Counted from the first letter of the stretch, positions 32,981 through 44,468 are shown. The stretch: 64,000 bases of DNA from Agarophyton chilense (GCA_030374765.1 JARGXX010000093.1:372001-436000), one strand, 5' to 3'. Notes: a model not told the origin generated them from the letters alone. Numbers and translations are program-made.

Positions 32981-34014
32981 CGTCGCCGTCGTCGCCGTCG
33001 TGCGCGCACGTCACGCCGCGCGCCGCCTTCACGCGCGCCGCCTTCAACGCCACGTCGCGCTTCGTACGTCTCGGCGTGCCGTCGCCCGCCGTGGACGCGC
33101 TCTTCCGTCGCGCCCTGCTCGACGTGCTTCAGCGCTGCTCGTGCGCGTCGCCGCACCTTCTGGACGCGCTCTGCGTGCGGCTTCGCTTCACCGCCGCCCA
33201 CCGTCCGCGCACGTTGGAGGCGCTCTTGTCTGCGCACGCCGCCCATTTCTTTCCGCTCTACGACGCCGATGCGCCGCTGACGCCCTTGTCGCCGCTCGTT
33301 GCCGCGCGTTTGACGCAGGCTGCCGACGAGCTTGTTGCGTTTGTGGCGCCTATTGCGGCTGTTCATGCGCCCAATCTCATTTGGAATGCGCCCGTGTTCC
33401 CGTCGCACGACCATTTGTTCCGTCCGTCGCCCGCACTCGTCTCTTCTGCGTGCGCGCGCTATCGTGCAGCCTTTGATAATGCTTCTGTCGTCGTCGCCGA
33501 CGCCTCTTCAAACGAGCAGCGCTTTGTGTCGGCAAAGGATTCTGTCGCATACGCCCTGGCCGTTGTGCAGGTTGTGCGCTACGCCAATGGAGACGTCCCC
33601 GTCGCAACCGCCCTGCTCAACAATCATACGCGCTTTGTGTACGCCGCCGCACTCTGCTTGCACAAGAGCGGTCCCGATCTTCCCGTCCCCACCGCCGCCG
33701 TGCTTGACGTTGTGCGACACGCAAAACTCCTCATCAGTACTGCGTTGCACGATTTGCATAACAACCCCGGTACTTTCTTGCAGTTTTATCAGTATTATCT
33801 GCCCGCCCCCGCCCACATGGAGAATATACACGCCATTGGAGAACCCGCGCTCAGAATGTTCAGGCCGCTTGTTCAGCAGCTTGCTTCCATTGCTTCGGCC
33901 GGCAACGCCGATACTTACATGGACTTTACCACCTCGCGCGGCAAGAGCGTCACCGTGCGCCTCACACAGGACTTGCTGGCTGCCACCAATCCGTATGAGT
34001 ACTTTGAGTTCTGA
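32869..34014 (+). CDS. Predicted secreted or vacuolar protein of unknown family
   Basis: A 381-aa protein from ATG 32869. Residues 1-29 (MTAAARASLLTLLAQLALLA, then QLAPSLASS) make a strong signal peptide, followed by a Ser-Pro repeat linker coded by a GTCGCC repeat. The mature part is alpha-helical looking, with CSCASPHLLDALCVR, HAPNLIWNAPVFPSHDHLF, YALAVVQVVRYANGDVPVAT, LHNNPGTFLQFYQYYLP and a C-terminal DLLAATNPYEYFEF. A few cysteines and possible N-glycosylation sites (NAT, NAS, NHT) support passage through the secretory pathway. I do not recognise the family. Codon use is strongly G/C-ending at the 5' half and milder at the 3' half. The frame is whole; a poly(A) signal follows at 34162. 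Confidence 0.8.
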
Positions 34015-34161
34015 TGCCGCCCTACGTGCATTGCGTCGCATTCATTTGATCAGCGCATCCGATGCGATATCAAACCCAAAAACAAAAGTCAACCACCACT
34101 TTACTCTTGTTCTTCTGCTCCAACCTCTCTCTGTTTAACTGTACCACTTTCAACGCTTCAC

Positions 34162-34167
34162 AATAAA
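34162..34167 (+). terminator. Poly(A) signal for the secreted protein gene
   Basis: AATAAA 148 bp after the stop at 34014, followed by T-rich sequence. Confidence 0.6.
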
Positions 34168-34283
34168 TGCTAACAATTACTTTTTTTTACCTTCTTCAAC
34201 CTGTCTTTGTTCGTACACGCGTGAAAGCATTTCGTGTGAGAGCAACACTACCACTGCGCAAAACTACACCCAGTGACCGCAAC

Positions 34284-34430
34284 TAATGTAGGCCACATTA
34301 AAACGGTGCTCTCTTCCGCACTGCGGCTCACGCATATTAATGTGGCCTACATTAATATTTGTACCCACATTAAATCGCAAAGTCTCAAATGGTGTGGGCT
34401 ACGTTATATGAAACGGTAGAAATTAATGTG
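34284..34430. repeat. Terminal/subterminal repeats of the pogo-like element
   Basis: An 18-bp perfect inverted repeat, TAATGTAGGCCACATTAA (34284-34301) and TTAATGTGGCCTACATTA (34337-34354), is followed by related motifs CCCACATTAA (about 34364) and TTAATGTGGC (34423-34432). This cluster next to the 3' end of the transposase gene looks like transposon end plus binding sites. The matching outer end is not found to the right of the LTR insertion. Confidence 0.6.
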
Positions 34431-34480
34431 GCTTCAAAAAACAACCTTTTTTTAATTGACTATTGCTGACCAATAGCATA

Positions 34481-35905
34481 TTAACCGCTTTCAACAAGTG
34501 GAATGACTGATTCCCCTTCAAAATGGTGGCGATACTTTCTGATAATGTCCTGGAGATTTGGGAATAGCTGCCTCTCCTCCCATAGCCCATTCAAATTCAA
34601 AGACATTCCAGTCCGGATCATTGCCTTGCGAGCATAAGTCAAACCATCCACATATCTCTGTGTGTTCACATCTTGCACAGCCATCATCCCCAAACGCAGA
34701 AAAAAAGTGCTTACCCGGGTTTCCAACTTTTCCTGAACATGACAACACTCCCTTCGAAACAATTTCCGATTTGTGAGCCTCCCATCGCGTGCACCACGCC
34801 TTTTTAATCTTCTGAATTACAAACGAGTCAGCTGGTCGTATTAAATGCGTCTCATTATTGGGGAAGTAACGAATTGAGGCTTTAATGGCATTCTCAGCGT
34901 ATTTAGCTCTTCAGTTTCTGCAGGGCCGCTACAGTTGTCCAAAAAAGAACTCGTTCTCTTCTATATGGCCCAGATCGATATGAAGCACCACAGGCATCAC
35001 CGGGCACATTCTTGATAGGATACAACCTTGATTTGTTCTGGAAAATCATGAAAACCGGTTGAATACGAGCGTCCTTACCACCAGAAATGCCAACTACCAT
35101 GGTCATACCCTCACCTCCGGAAACCACATCAGCATACTTCACTTCCTTCTCATCACAAAATCCTAAAGTTTTTCCGTTGTCAACATTAATTATGAAATGA
35201 GTTTCATCCGCATTTTCGACGTTGTCTTCTTCAAGTTCTTTGTTCTTAAAAGCCCTCTTCATTTGACCGAGATGAAACGCAACTTCTTTCTCAATGGAAG
35301 CTTCTTTATTCTGCGACAACGGGTGCTTCCCAGTGAGAGAGCGACTCACGATTCTATGGCGATATGTAAACGCTTGCATCCAGCGCCGAGTAACGCAGAC
35401 TGGAATTGGGGTTTCGCTTCGCGCATCAATCATATCCTTAAAGTACGACTGTTTCGATGAGAAAGATATCAGATGAAGTACAAGGGATTGAATAGTCTTC
35501 CAACTGAATTTTAAACTAAGTTTGCGAAGGCGGTCGAACTCCTCCACCATATCATGCTGTAACGCTTGCACCCATGGTTTTATTTTGCGCCCTTGTCCGG
35601 CCCTGGCCTTGAGACTAACCGTTTTCAATCCATTGTAAGTGTTATGAGTAACAGAAGTGGTCACACCGTTTGCGGAAACTGTCCCATCATGATTGACGAG
35701 GTGTTTACGATTTCTCCAGAGACGGCTTGCTTTCTGAAGATTAGCTTTCTGAGAAGTCCGAAACAGAGAGGCGAAGTGTTTCACAGCTTTTGATGGGATG
35801 TTTTTTGGCCCGTGGCTGTTGTTTTCTGCAATCATCCACTGTGTGATCTTAATTCTGTTTGCGACAGAAAGTACAATATGAGCCGCATGAAATTGTGCTT
35901 TTGGT
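34481..35905 (-). pseudogene. Pogo-like (DDE_1) transposase, broken
   Basis: The minus strand encodes a helix-turn-helix N-terminal region (VANRIKITQWMIAENN, KNIPSKAVKHFASLFRTSQK), a CENP-B-like part (WMQAFTYRHRIVSRSLTGKH) and the catalytic domain: VENADETHFIINVDNGKTLG with the first catalytic Asp, YADVVSGGEGMTMVVGISGG, then FMIFQNKSRLYPIKNVPG. After a break in the frame near 34900 it continues with NETHLIRPADSFVIQKIKKAW, the pogo-type second-half motif, and the C-terminus ending LVESG at 34481. So the gene has at least one frame break between the catalytic halves, and its N-terminus is truncated by the LTR at 35909. Plain DNA transposon; related elements are common in oomycetes and algae. 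Confidence 0.75.
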
Positions 35906-35908
35906 TTT

Positions 35909-36680
35909 GTAGGACAACGCTTGGAGCGGAGACACCACGAAAATGTTCGGGATCTTCTTCTCTTGAGAGACACGCCTCAGGCGGAGGAGACGCGTCCCCG
36001 CGGAGCACAGGCACAGAACCACTCTGGAAAGGCACGATGGAGTCGGGTGTAAGACCGAGGCCAATCCGGCGGGATATACCTAGAGTGTTTAGGTGAGCAC
36101 GGCACAGTCCGGGGTGTGACCAATCCTAAGCGGAGCGGTACCACGGCGATTGTCGGAAAAGGAGCGATGAAACACTCATATGAGGTGGACGAGCGGGGGT
36201 AGTGGGGCGGCCACTCACGAGAGCCAAAAACGAGAACAAGAGGAAAACGGGGGCGAAACCCTATACAGGGGCGAGACTACGAAAAAGGTCGGCGATTAAA
36301 TATGAACCCACGGTGGTGGTAGCACTCTGGTCGACAGAGGGGTGGATGAACTAACGTGCGACGGGCGCTCACGCAGTATGCGGTGAAGACGCGCCAAAGG
36401 CGAAGAGTTCAGAGCCGATACTCCCTCCTTGGTCTCCCAAGAGGGTGTTTACTGGGGAGCAGTGCTCAACCTCCTAAGTAGTGTGGCGCGCGGCCCCTGA
36501 CAGTGGGCGTGCGCCCGAAAAATGGACACAAAATAGCGATAGCGTAGCTAAATAAATACTGAAAATTACTAAATAATACTAACCATTAGGTAGAATCCGG
36601 GCCACGTGTGGCACGCCTCGCACTCGAGCGTCGGCATCCGTGCAGTCCACGTGTTCCACCAGTATGCACCTTCGGTCCTA
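35909..36680 (+). repeat. LTR-like repeat (family B)
   Basis: About 770 bp starting TGTAGGACAACGC and ending near GGTCCTAA. It shows the same plan as the family C LTRs (TGTAG...CAA start, a GTTCG block about 45 bases in, GGGTGTAAGACC followed by ATACC further on, and an AT-rich TAAATAAATACTGAAAATTA stretch near the end). It replaces the N-terminal part of the pogo-like transposase, so it inserted later. No second copy is in the window. Fossil retroelement part. Confidence 0.5.
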
Positions 36681-36828
36681 ACCGGCGGTACGCACGCAAT
36701 AGCGGTATAGCTTGTCATAGACCAAGCTAGTACTCCAGCGAGCGAAATCTCTAAGTCCTGGGAAGAACCCTCCTTGAAGGGTATTGCACTTCATATCCCT
36801 GTCCTTAGGTGACGAACACGCCGTCGAC

Positions 36829-37554
36829 ATGGCGGGGAAGCAACTGTCCAACCTGCATAAAAGCGAGCCGCGTAACGCGTCCAGCGACCACTCGACTGCC
36901 GAAGACAGAGCTGCACAACCGAACGACAAACGCACCAACGCGGTAAGCACTCCTCGAACTTCGAGCGCTCTTCCGCATCGTACGCCAACTTCCCGCGACC
37001 ACATCTCGATACCTCGGCGACCAGTACTCCCGATGAACGGTGGTAACAATCCCCGCCGGGGTTACTTCTCCGGTTTCTATTCGGCTCCCCTTCCGCGGGG
37101 GAGTGCCTCGTCAACCGCGCCGAGCCGACCCCGGGTTCCCGTTGAAGCTTCAAGCCACATCACTCCTGCGGAGGACACCTGGCCCAGTTACGACGAACTC
37201 GTCGGGTTAAACCCGCGTCAACATGCGGCGATTCTCCGGAGAGCTCTGTGGTTCCATCCGACAGCGGTCTTCGACGAAAAACTCGTGGCATTGTATGCTG
37301 ATGGCAATGTGCGTCTCCCGGGCGAGCTGCCGGCTTTGATCTTCACTTCGTGGGACTGGCGACGCCGTGTGGCGGTTCCCATTCACGCAATTCTGCGGCG
37401 AAGGCGCGAGTCGGCGGAAGAGGCGCATTGTATATTCGTCCGCATCGGTTACTCACGGATCAGCCGGGCAAACTTTCAATACCCCATCCCCGATGAATTC
37501 GGCTTCGATCTACGGATGTACCGGACATGTTCTTCGATCTCATGGGTGGCTTAA
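36829..37554 (+). CDS. Gag-like or hypothetical ORF after LTR-like repeat
   Basis: A 241-aa open frame starting 150 bp downstream of the LTR-like repeat. The N-terminal half is Ser/Arg/Pro-rich and probably disordered. The C-terminal half is folded-looking (PSYDELVGLNPRQHAAILRR, ALIFTSWDWRRRVAVPIHAI). I recognise no family. Its position fits a gag of the element that owns the LTR, but no pol follows before the AT-rich stretch at 37560, so the insertion would be incomplete. Confidence 0.4.
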   Translation: MAGKQLSNLHKSEPRNASSDHSTAEDRAAQPNDKRTNAVSTPRTSSALPHRTPTSRDHISIPRRPVLPMNGGNNPRRGYFSGFYSAPLPRGSASSTAPSRPRVPVEASSHITPAEDTWPSYDELVGLNPRQHAAILRRALWFHPTAVFDEKLVALYADGNVRLPGELPALIFTSWDWRRRVAVPIHAILRRRRESAEEAHCIFVRIGYSRISRANFQYPIPDEFGFDLRMYRTCSSISWVA

Positions 37555-38361
37555 ATGAGGAAAGAGTGGAAGTAGAGCATATAACGCACAGGTATTAATT
37601 GTCGCCAGATTCGGTGTCAAACTACTTCAAAAAGGTAATTTACGCTTTATTCAAATACTTCGACATGGTCATGCCAAAACTAATTAAGTCTTCTCCTGGT
37701 GAAAAAAGCTGGTTGCTGAATGTTTTATTATTTGGAATGTTAAATGCATGATTCTTTTAAATGGGAGCAAAAACAAATGTTGGCGTTCCACAACCAACAA
37801 AGAACAAATAAGACCGTACGACGGTTACAAAAAGGCGCACTAATGAGCAATCTTTGTCTTTTGTGACCTTTACGGACAATTTATGAGGCTGGAGAAAATG
37901 GACAAAGGTGCGCACAGCGACGTAAATCTGTACACGAATTCTGAAGTATATGTTGGATGTATCTCGTTGTACTTAACCGGTACATCCGTCAGAAACTTAT
38001 GGTGAACGAGTAGGGCATAGCCTACATCAACAAGCGTTACAGGTTGTTCTTACGACGCTGTTTATTTCAAAAAGTGCTTTTCTCTATATCATATATGGTT
38101 GTGGCCTTTCTGTCTAGCTGGCAGTTTAACCAACATGGATACGCTAAGCAGACTAGAGAATATTACGTCAAAAAGCTCGAGGCACACGTGTGCAAACCTG
38201 ATTCATATTCTAACTCAAATTTTGAGTTTGAGTAACCGGTATACCTTTATTCTATCATACATATTCAACCCGCGCGCAGAATGTATGGCAAAAGTTACAG
38301 CGAAAAGAAGCGGAGCCAAAGAAAAAAGTCTATCATTGAGAGCGCTTTGCACTGAGCTTAA
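37555..38361. other. AT-rich intergenic region
   Basis: About 800 bp without a supported gene. Short frames only, and no repeat shared with the rest of the window was seen. Confidence 0.4.
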
Positions 38362-38940
38362 TCATTCCTCCACAACTTCGCTTGCGTCAGTGTCTTCGCC
38401 GCTGAAAGAGGAAGCATCTGAGAGCGGAAAGGGTGCTGCGGCCAACTTTTGCTGCTGCGATGTTTGCAAGGACATTAGCGCGAGATCAACCACAAGCAGC
38501 GATTCTGGCAGTGCTGGAGGGAGCATGTTGATGGGCTGCTGTATCATCAGGTTGTGATTGCGCGCGAACAGATCGTTGAGAATACCGAATTGTTCGCTCT
38601 GGCGGTGCTGCAGCGCCGCGCTCTCATTCGTCGCATTCGCAATGCGCATCTGCGCACGCAACAGTTGCAACTCCTAAGCAGAATGGCGTTGCCTTCGTTC
38701 TTTGTCTAGCCTCCGCACGGCCCCTCTTCTTTGCTTCGAACGAAGATGGCGCTTCTGTTTCTGTGTCCGGGACTCATGGGACTTCGCGATGGCTTTCACT
38801 GCGTCTTCCTCAGAGGTCAAAGTTCTCTTAGATGACGAGTTCTTGTAGTCTAAAAAAGCCTGATCGAGAAAATGCTGGGCATCTTCTTTTCTCCCTCGCG
38901 CCTTACGTCTGTGTTCTCGGAATGCTAGATAAGTGTGCTA
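38362..38940 (-). pseudogene. Hypothetical basic/coiled-coil protein fragment
   Basis: On the minus strand a single frame runs from about 38940 to 38362 with one in-frame stop. The upstream part is very basic and helical (RKEDAQHFLDQAFLDYKNSS, AIAKSHESRTQKQKRHLRSK, RRLDKERRQRH). The downstream part has ELQLLRAQMRIANATNESAA and an acidic C-terminus (SGEDTDASEVVEE). It looks like the C-terminal part of a nuclear protein, perhaps the Myb-like accessory protein that accompanies Harbinger elements, but no DNA-binding motif remains to show it. Confidence 0.4.
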
Positions 38941-39703
38941 GATAGCCAGTTTTGTAAATAAAAAGCCAAAAAATCTAAGAATTTTGCAGATTGCGCTAGT
39001 TCGGCACCTGAAAAAAAATGGAAATAATAACTCCATGCATCTTATTGTTTTGACCACTTATTGCAGTTTAATCTGCATTTGCAGTTTACTGGTCACTTTT
39101 GACCGCTCTAGGTGGAGATCCATACCAAGGCAGTCGTCAGTACCTTCTACCTCCTTACTGGCCCTTTTGCTTACTAGGCTCCAGCGTTCCACCGGGAGGG
39201 TATTTGAGGTTGAAGAAGTCCACCACCGCATTCTCAACCTCGTCCACCTCCCCACTGCTCAAGTTCCTCACACCCGGCTGCCCCACCACACACACATTCC
39301 CACCCTTCTTCTCCACATCCTTACCAACCCTCCTCTTCTTCAGCCGACTCTCTCCAACTCCTCCCCCTTTCCATTCCTCTCTCTCCTTCTTCATCCCAGC
39401 CGGCTCCCCGCGTCTCCCTGGCGTCACCGGCGACCCTTTCGCTCTCCCCCTCCCCTCTCCAACCTCCTTCAGATACTCTGAAACAACTGTTCAAAGAGCG
39501 GTATCATATCGTTACCTATGTGCAGCGTACAAGGAAGACTAGCAAACCGGAACGTCTTTACTAAGATGTTCAGTTAGCAAACACTCTTCACATCGACCTT
39601 AACGTTCACAATCACACTAACTACACTCTTCGGAGTTATAGACCCAGCTCTGCAATATACGCTTCCATTCAGATTCAACTCTCTCCTTCGGTTCATTCTC
39701 ATA
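38941..39703. other. Intergenic with pyrimidine-rich tract
   Basis: No gene supported. Between about 39225 and 39475 the plus strand is very rich in C and T (runs such as CCACCCTTCTTCTCCACATCC), producing long but low-complexity frames. Confidence 0.4.
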
Positions 39704-40405
39704 ATGCTATTGAGGTGTCCTATCCAAAGCCTGCTACACATTCTCATAATCGAAGGAGGCGTACAATGTATAAACGCGTTATACGGGTCTCTACAAACTA
39801 CGCCGTTCAATCCAAACCAGCGATATACCTGGAAGAAAAGATCCTTTCTGGAATTCGGGGCTCTACTCCTTACTCTACTCATCCCCCTCAACGCCATACT
39901 TTTCCTCGTTCACAGCTTCATTCCAGTCAGCGGTACCCTTTCATCAGACGTGAAGACAAATTGTATCGCCTTCTCCACAGGAGGGGCTGCAGTTGGCGCT
40001 TTGGCATATCTCCTCCAGCTTGTTTCTATGTCCTTCTTTCCAGAGTCCTGTCTTAACACAAAGTTCACAATGACCCCGGAACCACGGAGAACCTCTTTTA
40101 TGAACCTCGTGCTTGGCGCCCTCTCCCACTCTTTTCAACAGGCTTTATTCATATCCAGTCCGGCTGTAACCTTCCGACTACTGGGTATGAGGCTTTCGGC
40201 ATGCACTTTCGCTGCACTCTCTTCAACCGCCTTTTCCACATCTCGCATTGAGGGCCCTGGTGTTCCTATACTGCTTGGTAACACAGTGGATGTCGTAATC
40301 TTGATATCTTCGACAGTTGTCATTCACTATGAGAAAGAGAAAGCAAGTGCTGCTCTCACGCGTTTCAATCCAGTTGTTCAGGTGTTTCTACTGAAAGACG
40401 ACTGA
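39704..40405 (+). CDS. Hypothetical membrane protein
   Basis: A 233-aa protein with four to five hydrophobic segments: about residues 50-72 (GALLLTLLIPLNAILFLVHS), 90-112 (GGAAVGALAYLLQLVSMSFF), 132-155, 160-175 and 190-208 (NTVDVVILISSTVVIHY). No family motif is recognised. The frame is whole and ends 81 bp before the convergent gene at 40487. The short distance to that gene raises the possibility that it belongs to the same large element, but nothing in the protein supports this. Confidence 0.55.
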   Translation: MLLRCPIQSLLHILIIEGGVQCINALYGSLQTTPFNPNQRYTWKKRSFLEFGALLLTLLIPLNAILFLVHSFIPVSGTLSSDVKTNCIAFSTGGAAVGALAYLLQLVSMSFFPESCLNTKFTMTPEPRRTSFMNLVLGALSHSFQQALFISSPAVTFRLLGMRLSACTFAALSSTAFSTSRIEGPGVPILLGNTVDVVILISSTVVIHYEKEKASAALTRFNPVVQVFLLKDD

Positions 40406-40457
40406 TCACTATTACAAGAAAAGGGGACTACTCCACATATTACCTCAAATTGTACTC

Positions 40458-40463
40458 TTTATT
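40458..40463 (-). terminator. Poly(A) signal for the dioxygenase gene
   Basis: TTTATT on the plus strand, AATAAA on the minus strand, about 24 bp past the last codon of the gene starting at 44176. Confidence 0.55.
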
Positions 40464-40486
40464 GTTCAATAGGTAACAGATACTAT

Positions 40487-43400
40487 CTAGTCGTCGTCGT
40501 CGTCATCCATTATCATACCGCCGTCTTCATAGTCTCCATCTGTGTTAGCCGAGTTGAGACCCATCCCAGGTTCATCATCCTCTTCTTCATACTCTTCTTC
40601 CCCACTTTCAACAACTTCCATTTTATAATCTTCATCCAACTCCTCATCCTCATCTACCTGGACGTCTTCATCATCACCCTTGTTGGAATCATCCTCTTCG
40701 AACTTCGGCCAAAATGCTGGTTGCCTATGCACTGCGTCCAGTAGCTTGTACCCATCCGGTACCAAGTACATGTGATACCTCATGCAAACTTCCTTAACCA
40801 ATGCATCCTCGTATCCAGCTCCAGCATGAAACACATCTCCTCTTCCAATAAAAATGGAGTACGGCGGAATCCTGAACTTCCTCACTACCATCGTCCGAGA
40901 CAGCCGCTTCAAGCTCCTGTCGTCGGGCACGTACATGTTATGTGACCTCTCACAAACCCAAAGCATAAACGAACTCGCTCCCGACGCCATCATGAAGAAC
41001 CCTGGAACCTCTCCGACGTTCTTCTCGGCATCGGTCAGTCCTCAAAAGTCCGTATGTAACACCTGCCTTGGACAGCCCTCCGCCGTACACAGCACTCGCC
41101 CCCCTGTTTCAGGGGCATACATCCTCTTCTTCCCCGACCGGTTGTTGCACAACCGAAGAGCGGCCGCAATCTGTCCAAACCTCGCATCCAACAATGCCCT
41201 TTTCCTCACCATTAAAACGTTGTTCTCGTCCCCCTCCACAGAATCCACAATCCCCACCTTCGTCGTAATGTACCGCCCAACTCCCTTCATTCTATCTCCA
41301 GCGTCTCTCTCCTTACCAGCGTTGATTATAGGGTCCCATTTATTTCTATCCCCTTCAATCGTCAAGTCCGGCTGGTTCAAGAAATCCGTCTGGAAGAACT
41401 CTAGCAAAGTCCCAGTCACATCCCCATCGAAGTTTACCCCCCTCTTCTTCTCCTCATCCGCCATCCCCTCGTCCGTGGCAAACTCTTCCAGCACACAAAA
41501 TCCTTTCTCCATCAGCTCACTTCTCTTAGTCGCGAAGTACTCGCGGGCCAAGTCATCCCTCTCCATTGCTGCCATCCATATCGCCTGCTCTTCATTCACA
41601 GGGTGGTCCTTCGTCGGTAGAATCACCCCAAGAACCGGTTCTTTCGTGGAACCCAGTTCCTTGTGCCTGTTATGAGCAGCACGCCAATAAACCGCATGGT
41701 GCACACTTTTCAAGTCTTCTACCCTCAAGCACTCCGCCCTGTGCTTGTTCCGTAGGTAAATCATCTGCATCCAGAGGTGCTGATGCTTCACTCCATTTTC
41801 ACCCGCCGGCCACTCGCTCGGAAGTGCATTCACCAAGTACACCCACGACATACGCAACCCCCCCGAATACGGTCCCGCCCTCTTCAGCCCCTTCGGAACA
41901 CCCTCCGGATTATTGTCTTCGAAGCCACGCATTTGCACACCTTCCTCCTCTTCGTCCCCTACAAATGCACCCTGCCCCCCGTCATCATCCAGTTCATCCT
42001 CACTCGATGAGAAAATATTGAGTACATGTTCCTTCAAGAAGCGCTTCAGCTCTTTCCTGCTCATCTTCTTGAACACATCCACCACGTTAGCCGGTATTTG
42101 AGTCGCAGATGTGCCCACCGTCTATCTCCTCTTCCTCTTCCGCTTTAAAGGCTGTTCATACTCGCGTTCATCATCACTAATGACCACAGCCTTTCTCTTC
42201 CCCTTTCTCTGTCTAGGTTCCATCACCCTCTCACCCGCAGCATCCAGCCCGCGCTCAGTACCTTTTCTAGTTCGTGTGATGCGTCTGGAAACCACGGTTT
42301 CCTGGTGTGGTACAGACTCCCCAGCACTAGACGAAGGAACATTCACAGAAGGTGGCACTTCCACCACATCCTTCTCCGCACCTGGGGACGCCAGACTCAC
42401 TTTCAGACCGCCTTCAATCCGCCTTTGTGCGATTTTCATCCTCTTCGACACCAACCCCGGCCACAACCGCTTCCGACAACTGAGCTCCATCTTCGCCGTT
42501 TGCATTCAAAAGTACTCCCTTAAAAACACCTCGTTCTTTCCCATCACAATTGTGCTGTCTAGAACCTTCCCCGCCGTCAGACCCTTCTCCTTTCCCGCCC
42601 TTTCGCATAGTTGGAACATTCCTATGGCGCATTGGAAGAACTGCTTTCGCGTCTCCTGGAAACTTCCCATATTCCCCGTAGAACCCATCCTCACCCTCAC
42701 ATGTAGCTGCAAACAACGGATTGTGAAACGGAATATTTCGTCTTCGAGTCCTAACAACAAGTCACTCGACACATGCGCAAGCGTTAGCACTGGACCCTCC
42801 TTGCATACGTTCTCAAAGAACTCCAGGAGACCTTCGCTCCTGACGAATTTCAACCCAAGAGTCGCATAGCGATTCAAGTGGCGCAAGCTGTAGATTCCTA
42901 TAGCTTCGCTCGTCTTCAGCGCCCCAGCTATCCGTGTAGGAGTAAGGTCAGCCAACTTGGTTCTCTTATCGTCAATCAAGTTGCAAATGAAGGACACTGT
43001 CGAATGAACCTTGTCGGCGAAACTCATCTTCAACACATTTGAACTTATTTCATTGAGTACATTACCAAGACCGAGCACTTCCTTCAGCGATAAAGGCTTC
43101 CGGTCCTTGCGTCTCCAAAGAACGACATCAAGAGACCGCACAATTTCCAACCACTTTCTCCCTTCAGAGGGATCATTCTTCAGATCTCGCAGAACCAAGA
43201 CGCGGTGATGACCGTCAATGAGTATGACAGGCACCACTACCCTCCCATTGTGAACAATTTCACTGAACTCTAATTCCATTCCCCCGACGATGGCAACAGC
43301 AATCGACCCTGCCGACGCAAGCCAGCCAAACGTTTTGCACTTTGCCATCGTCACCGCCCTATGTTCCGCATTCACACTTCTGACAGTCTTCTCGGGGATT

Positions 43401-44176
43401 TGTATGTCATCTATGTCCACAATCAAGCGGCACTGGTCATAGTCTGAAACAGAGATCTTCTTTTCCACGAGAGTCCTATCCACTTCCTGCGAAGGAACGG
43501 CATCGCTGTCATCGAACAACTCCAACTCGGGACCGGTGTGCGAATCCCCGCGTACATTCACCGCTGACCCCACCTCCACAACATCTTCATCAGAATCATC
43601 CACTATCGTCACCCTCTTTTTCGGCTTGACGGGTTGCTTCATGGCCGGCGGCACTGTTGTTGGCTGTGCCCTCTTCCCCCTCAAAGGCGTAGCAGACTCC
43701 TTCGAGGGGGTCGCGCTTTTGGGAGTCTCCGGCCAAGGAGGCCCTGGAGTCAGCACAGAGGAGACGCGTGTCATCATCGAGGTATCCCATGCGTATATAC
43801 CTGCCGACACCATATCCTTCAGCAACTCCGGCGGCTCCTCTGCTCCCTTGAAGGAGTACGGATACTTGGAGTTGATCCCCTCCTTAATTTCAGTCCTCCA
43901 GATGGCCACCAAGTCCTCTCCCGGCATCGCAGACTCGCGCAACGAATGGCCATGCATCGCTCTGCAAAGCGCCTTCCCGGCCGCCCCACTGCCCCCAACA
44001 CCTCTCAACTCCGCAGTGCCAACCATAGTACCCTTCTTCTTCCCTGTCTCATCCGCCAGGAACAACGCCACCCTATCCCCACCAGCCAGATTGTTTCCCG
44101 ATGTAGCTTTTCGTGGAGTGGCGCGTGGAGTACCCCGCGGAGTACCCCTCGCTTTCGCTTTGCCTCGAGTCATCAT
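40487..44176 (-). pseudogene. ParB-like domain plus 2-oxoglutarate/Fe(II) dioxygenase fusion, interrupted
   Basis: One reading frame of 1230 codons from ATG 44176, interrupted by three stops and no frameshift. The N-terminus is basic and low-complexity (GKAKARGTPRGTPRATPRKA). At about residues 245-345 is a ParB/Srx-like domain: IVDIDDIQIPEKTVRSVNAE, then GSIAVAIVG and VVVPVILIDGHHRVLVL, where GHHR is the family core. A long helical region and an acidic/basic middle follow. Near residues 1030-1135 is a double-stranded beta-helix dioxygenase signature: CPRQVLHTDF (H-x-D), PPYSIFIGRGDVFHAGAGYE (distal His) and RYHMYLVPDG (Arg for 2-oxoglutarate). The C-terminus is strongly acidic and ends in poly-Asp. 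By family knowledge such dioxygenases oxidise bases, methyl groups or proteins; the substrate here is unknown. It is divergent from the methyltransferase-SET gene. Confidence 0.65.
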
Positions 44177-44468
44177 TTGAATCGGATCGTAGTCGGTCGA
44201 GGTTGCAAATGGTCGCAGAGCGCTTTGAGCCTTTTATGGTATACAGACTAAGACGTATTGGATCGAGCTCCTTTGGTGGCGACTATCCGGAACACTCCCG
44301 AGAGCAGTTCGTTGCAATCAGCCTGAACTACGTCCGCTTAGTTTCAACCTGAGCTACGTCCGCTTAGTTTCAAACTCAAGAAACTCCTTGTCTCTTTCTA
44401 TCGCAAACACGCCTATTGGCTTGGTAGGCGATACAAGAAAATAAATTAAAAAATTAAAAATATCCTGA

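Noticed and set aside
31830-33476. A 548-aa plus-strand ORF and several other very long frames in the GC-rich island
   Set aside because: Composition is Arg/Ala/Pro/Ser homopolymer-like. These frames are shadows of triplet repeats and of the zinc-finger and secreted-protein genes, which have clear domains or a signal peptide.
35832-36096. Short ORFs on both strands at the LTR/pogo junction
   Set aside because: They span the insertion boundary and have no motif. Junction artefacts.
40487-44176. Alternative genetic code (stop reassignment) to explain the in-frame stops
   Set aside because: All three stop codons occur inside the interrupted genes, while neighbouring whole genes end normally at such codons. 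Decay, read-through or introns are more likely.
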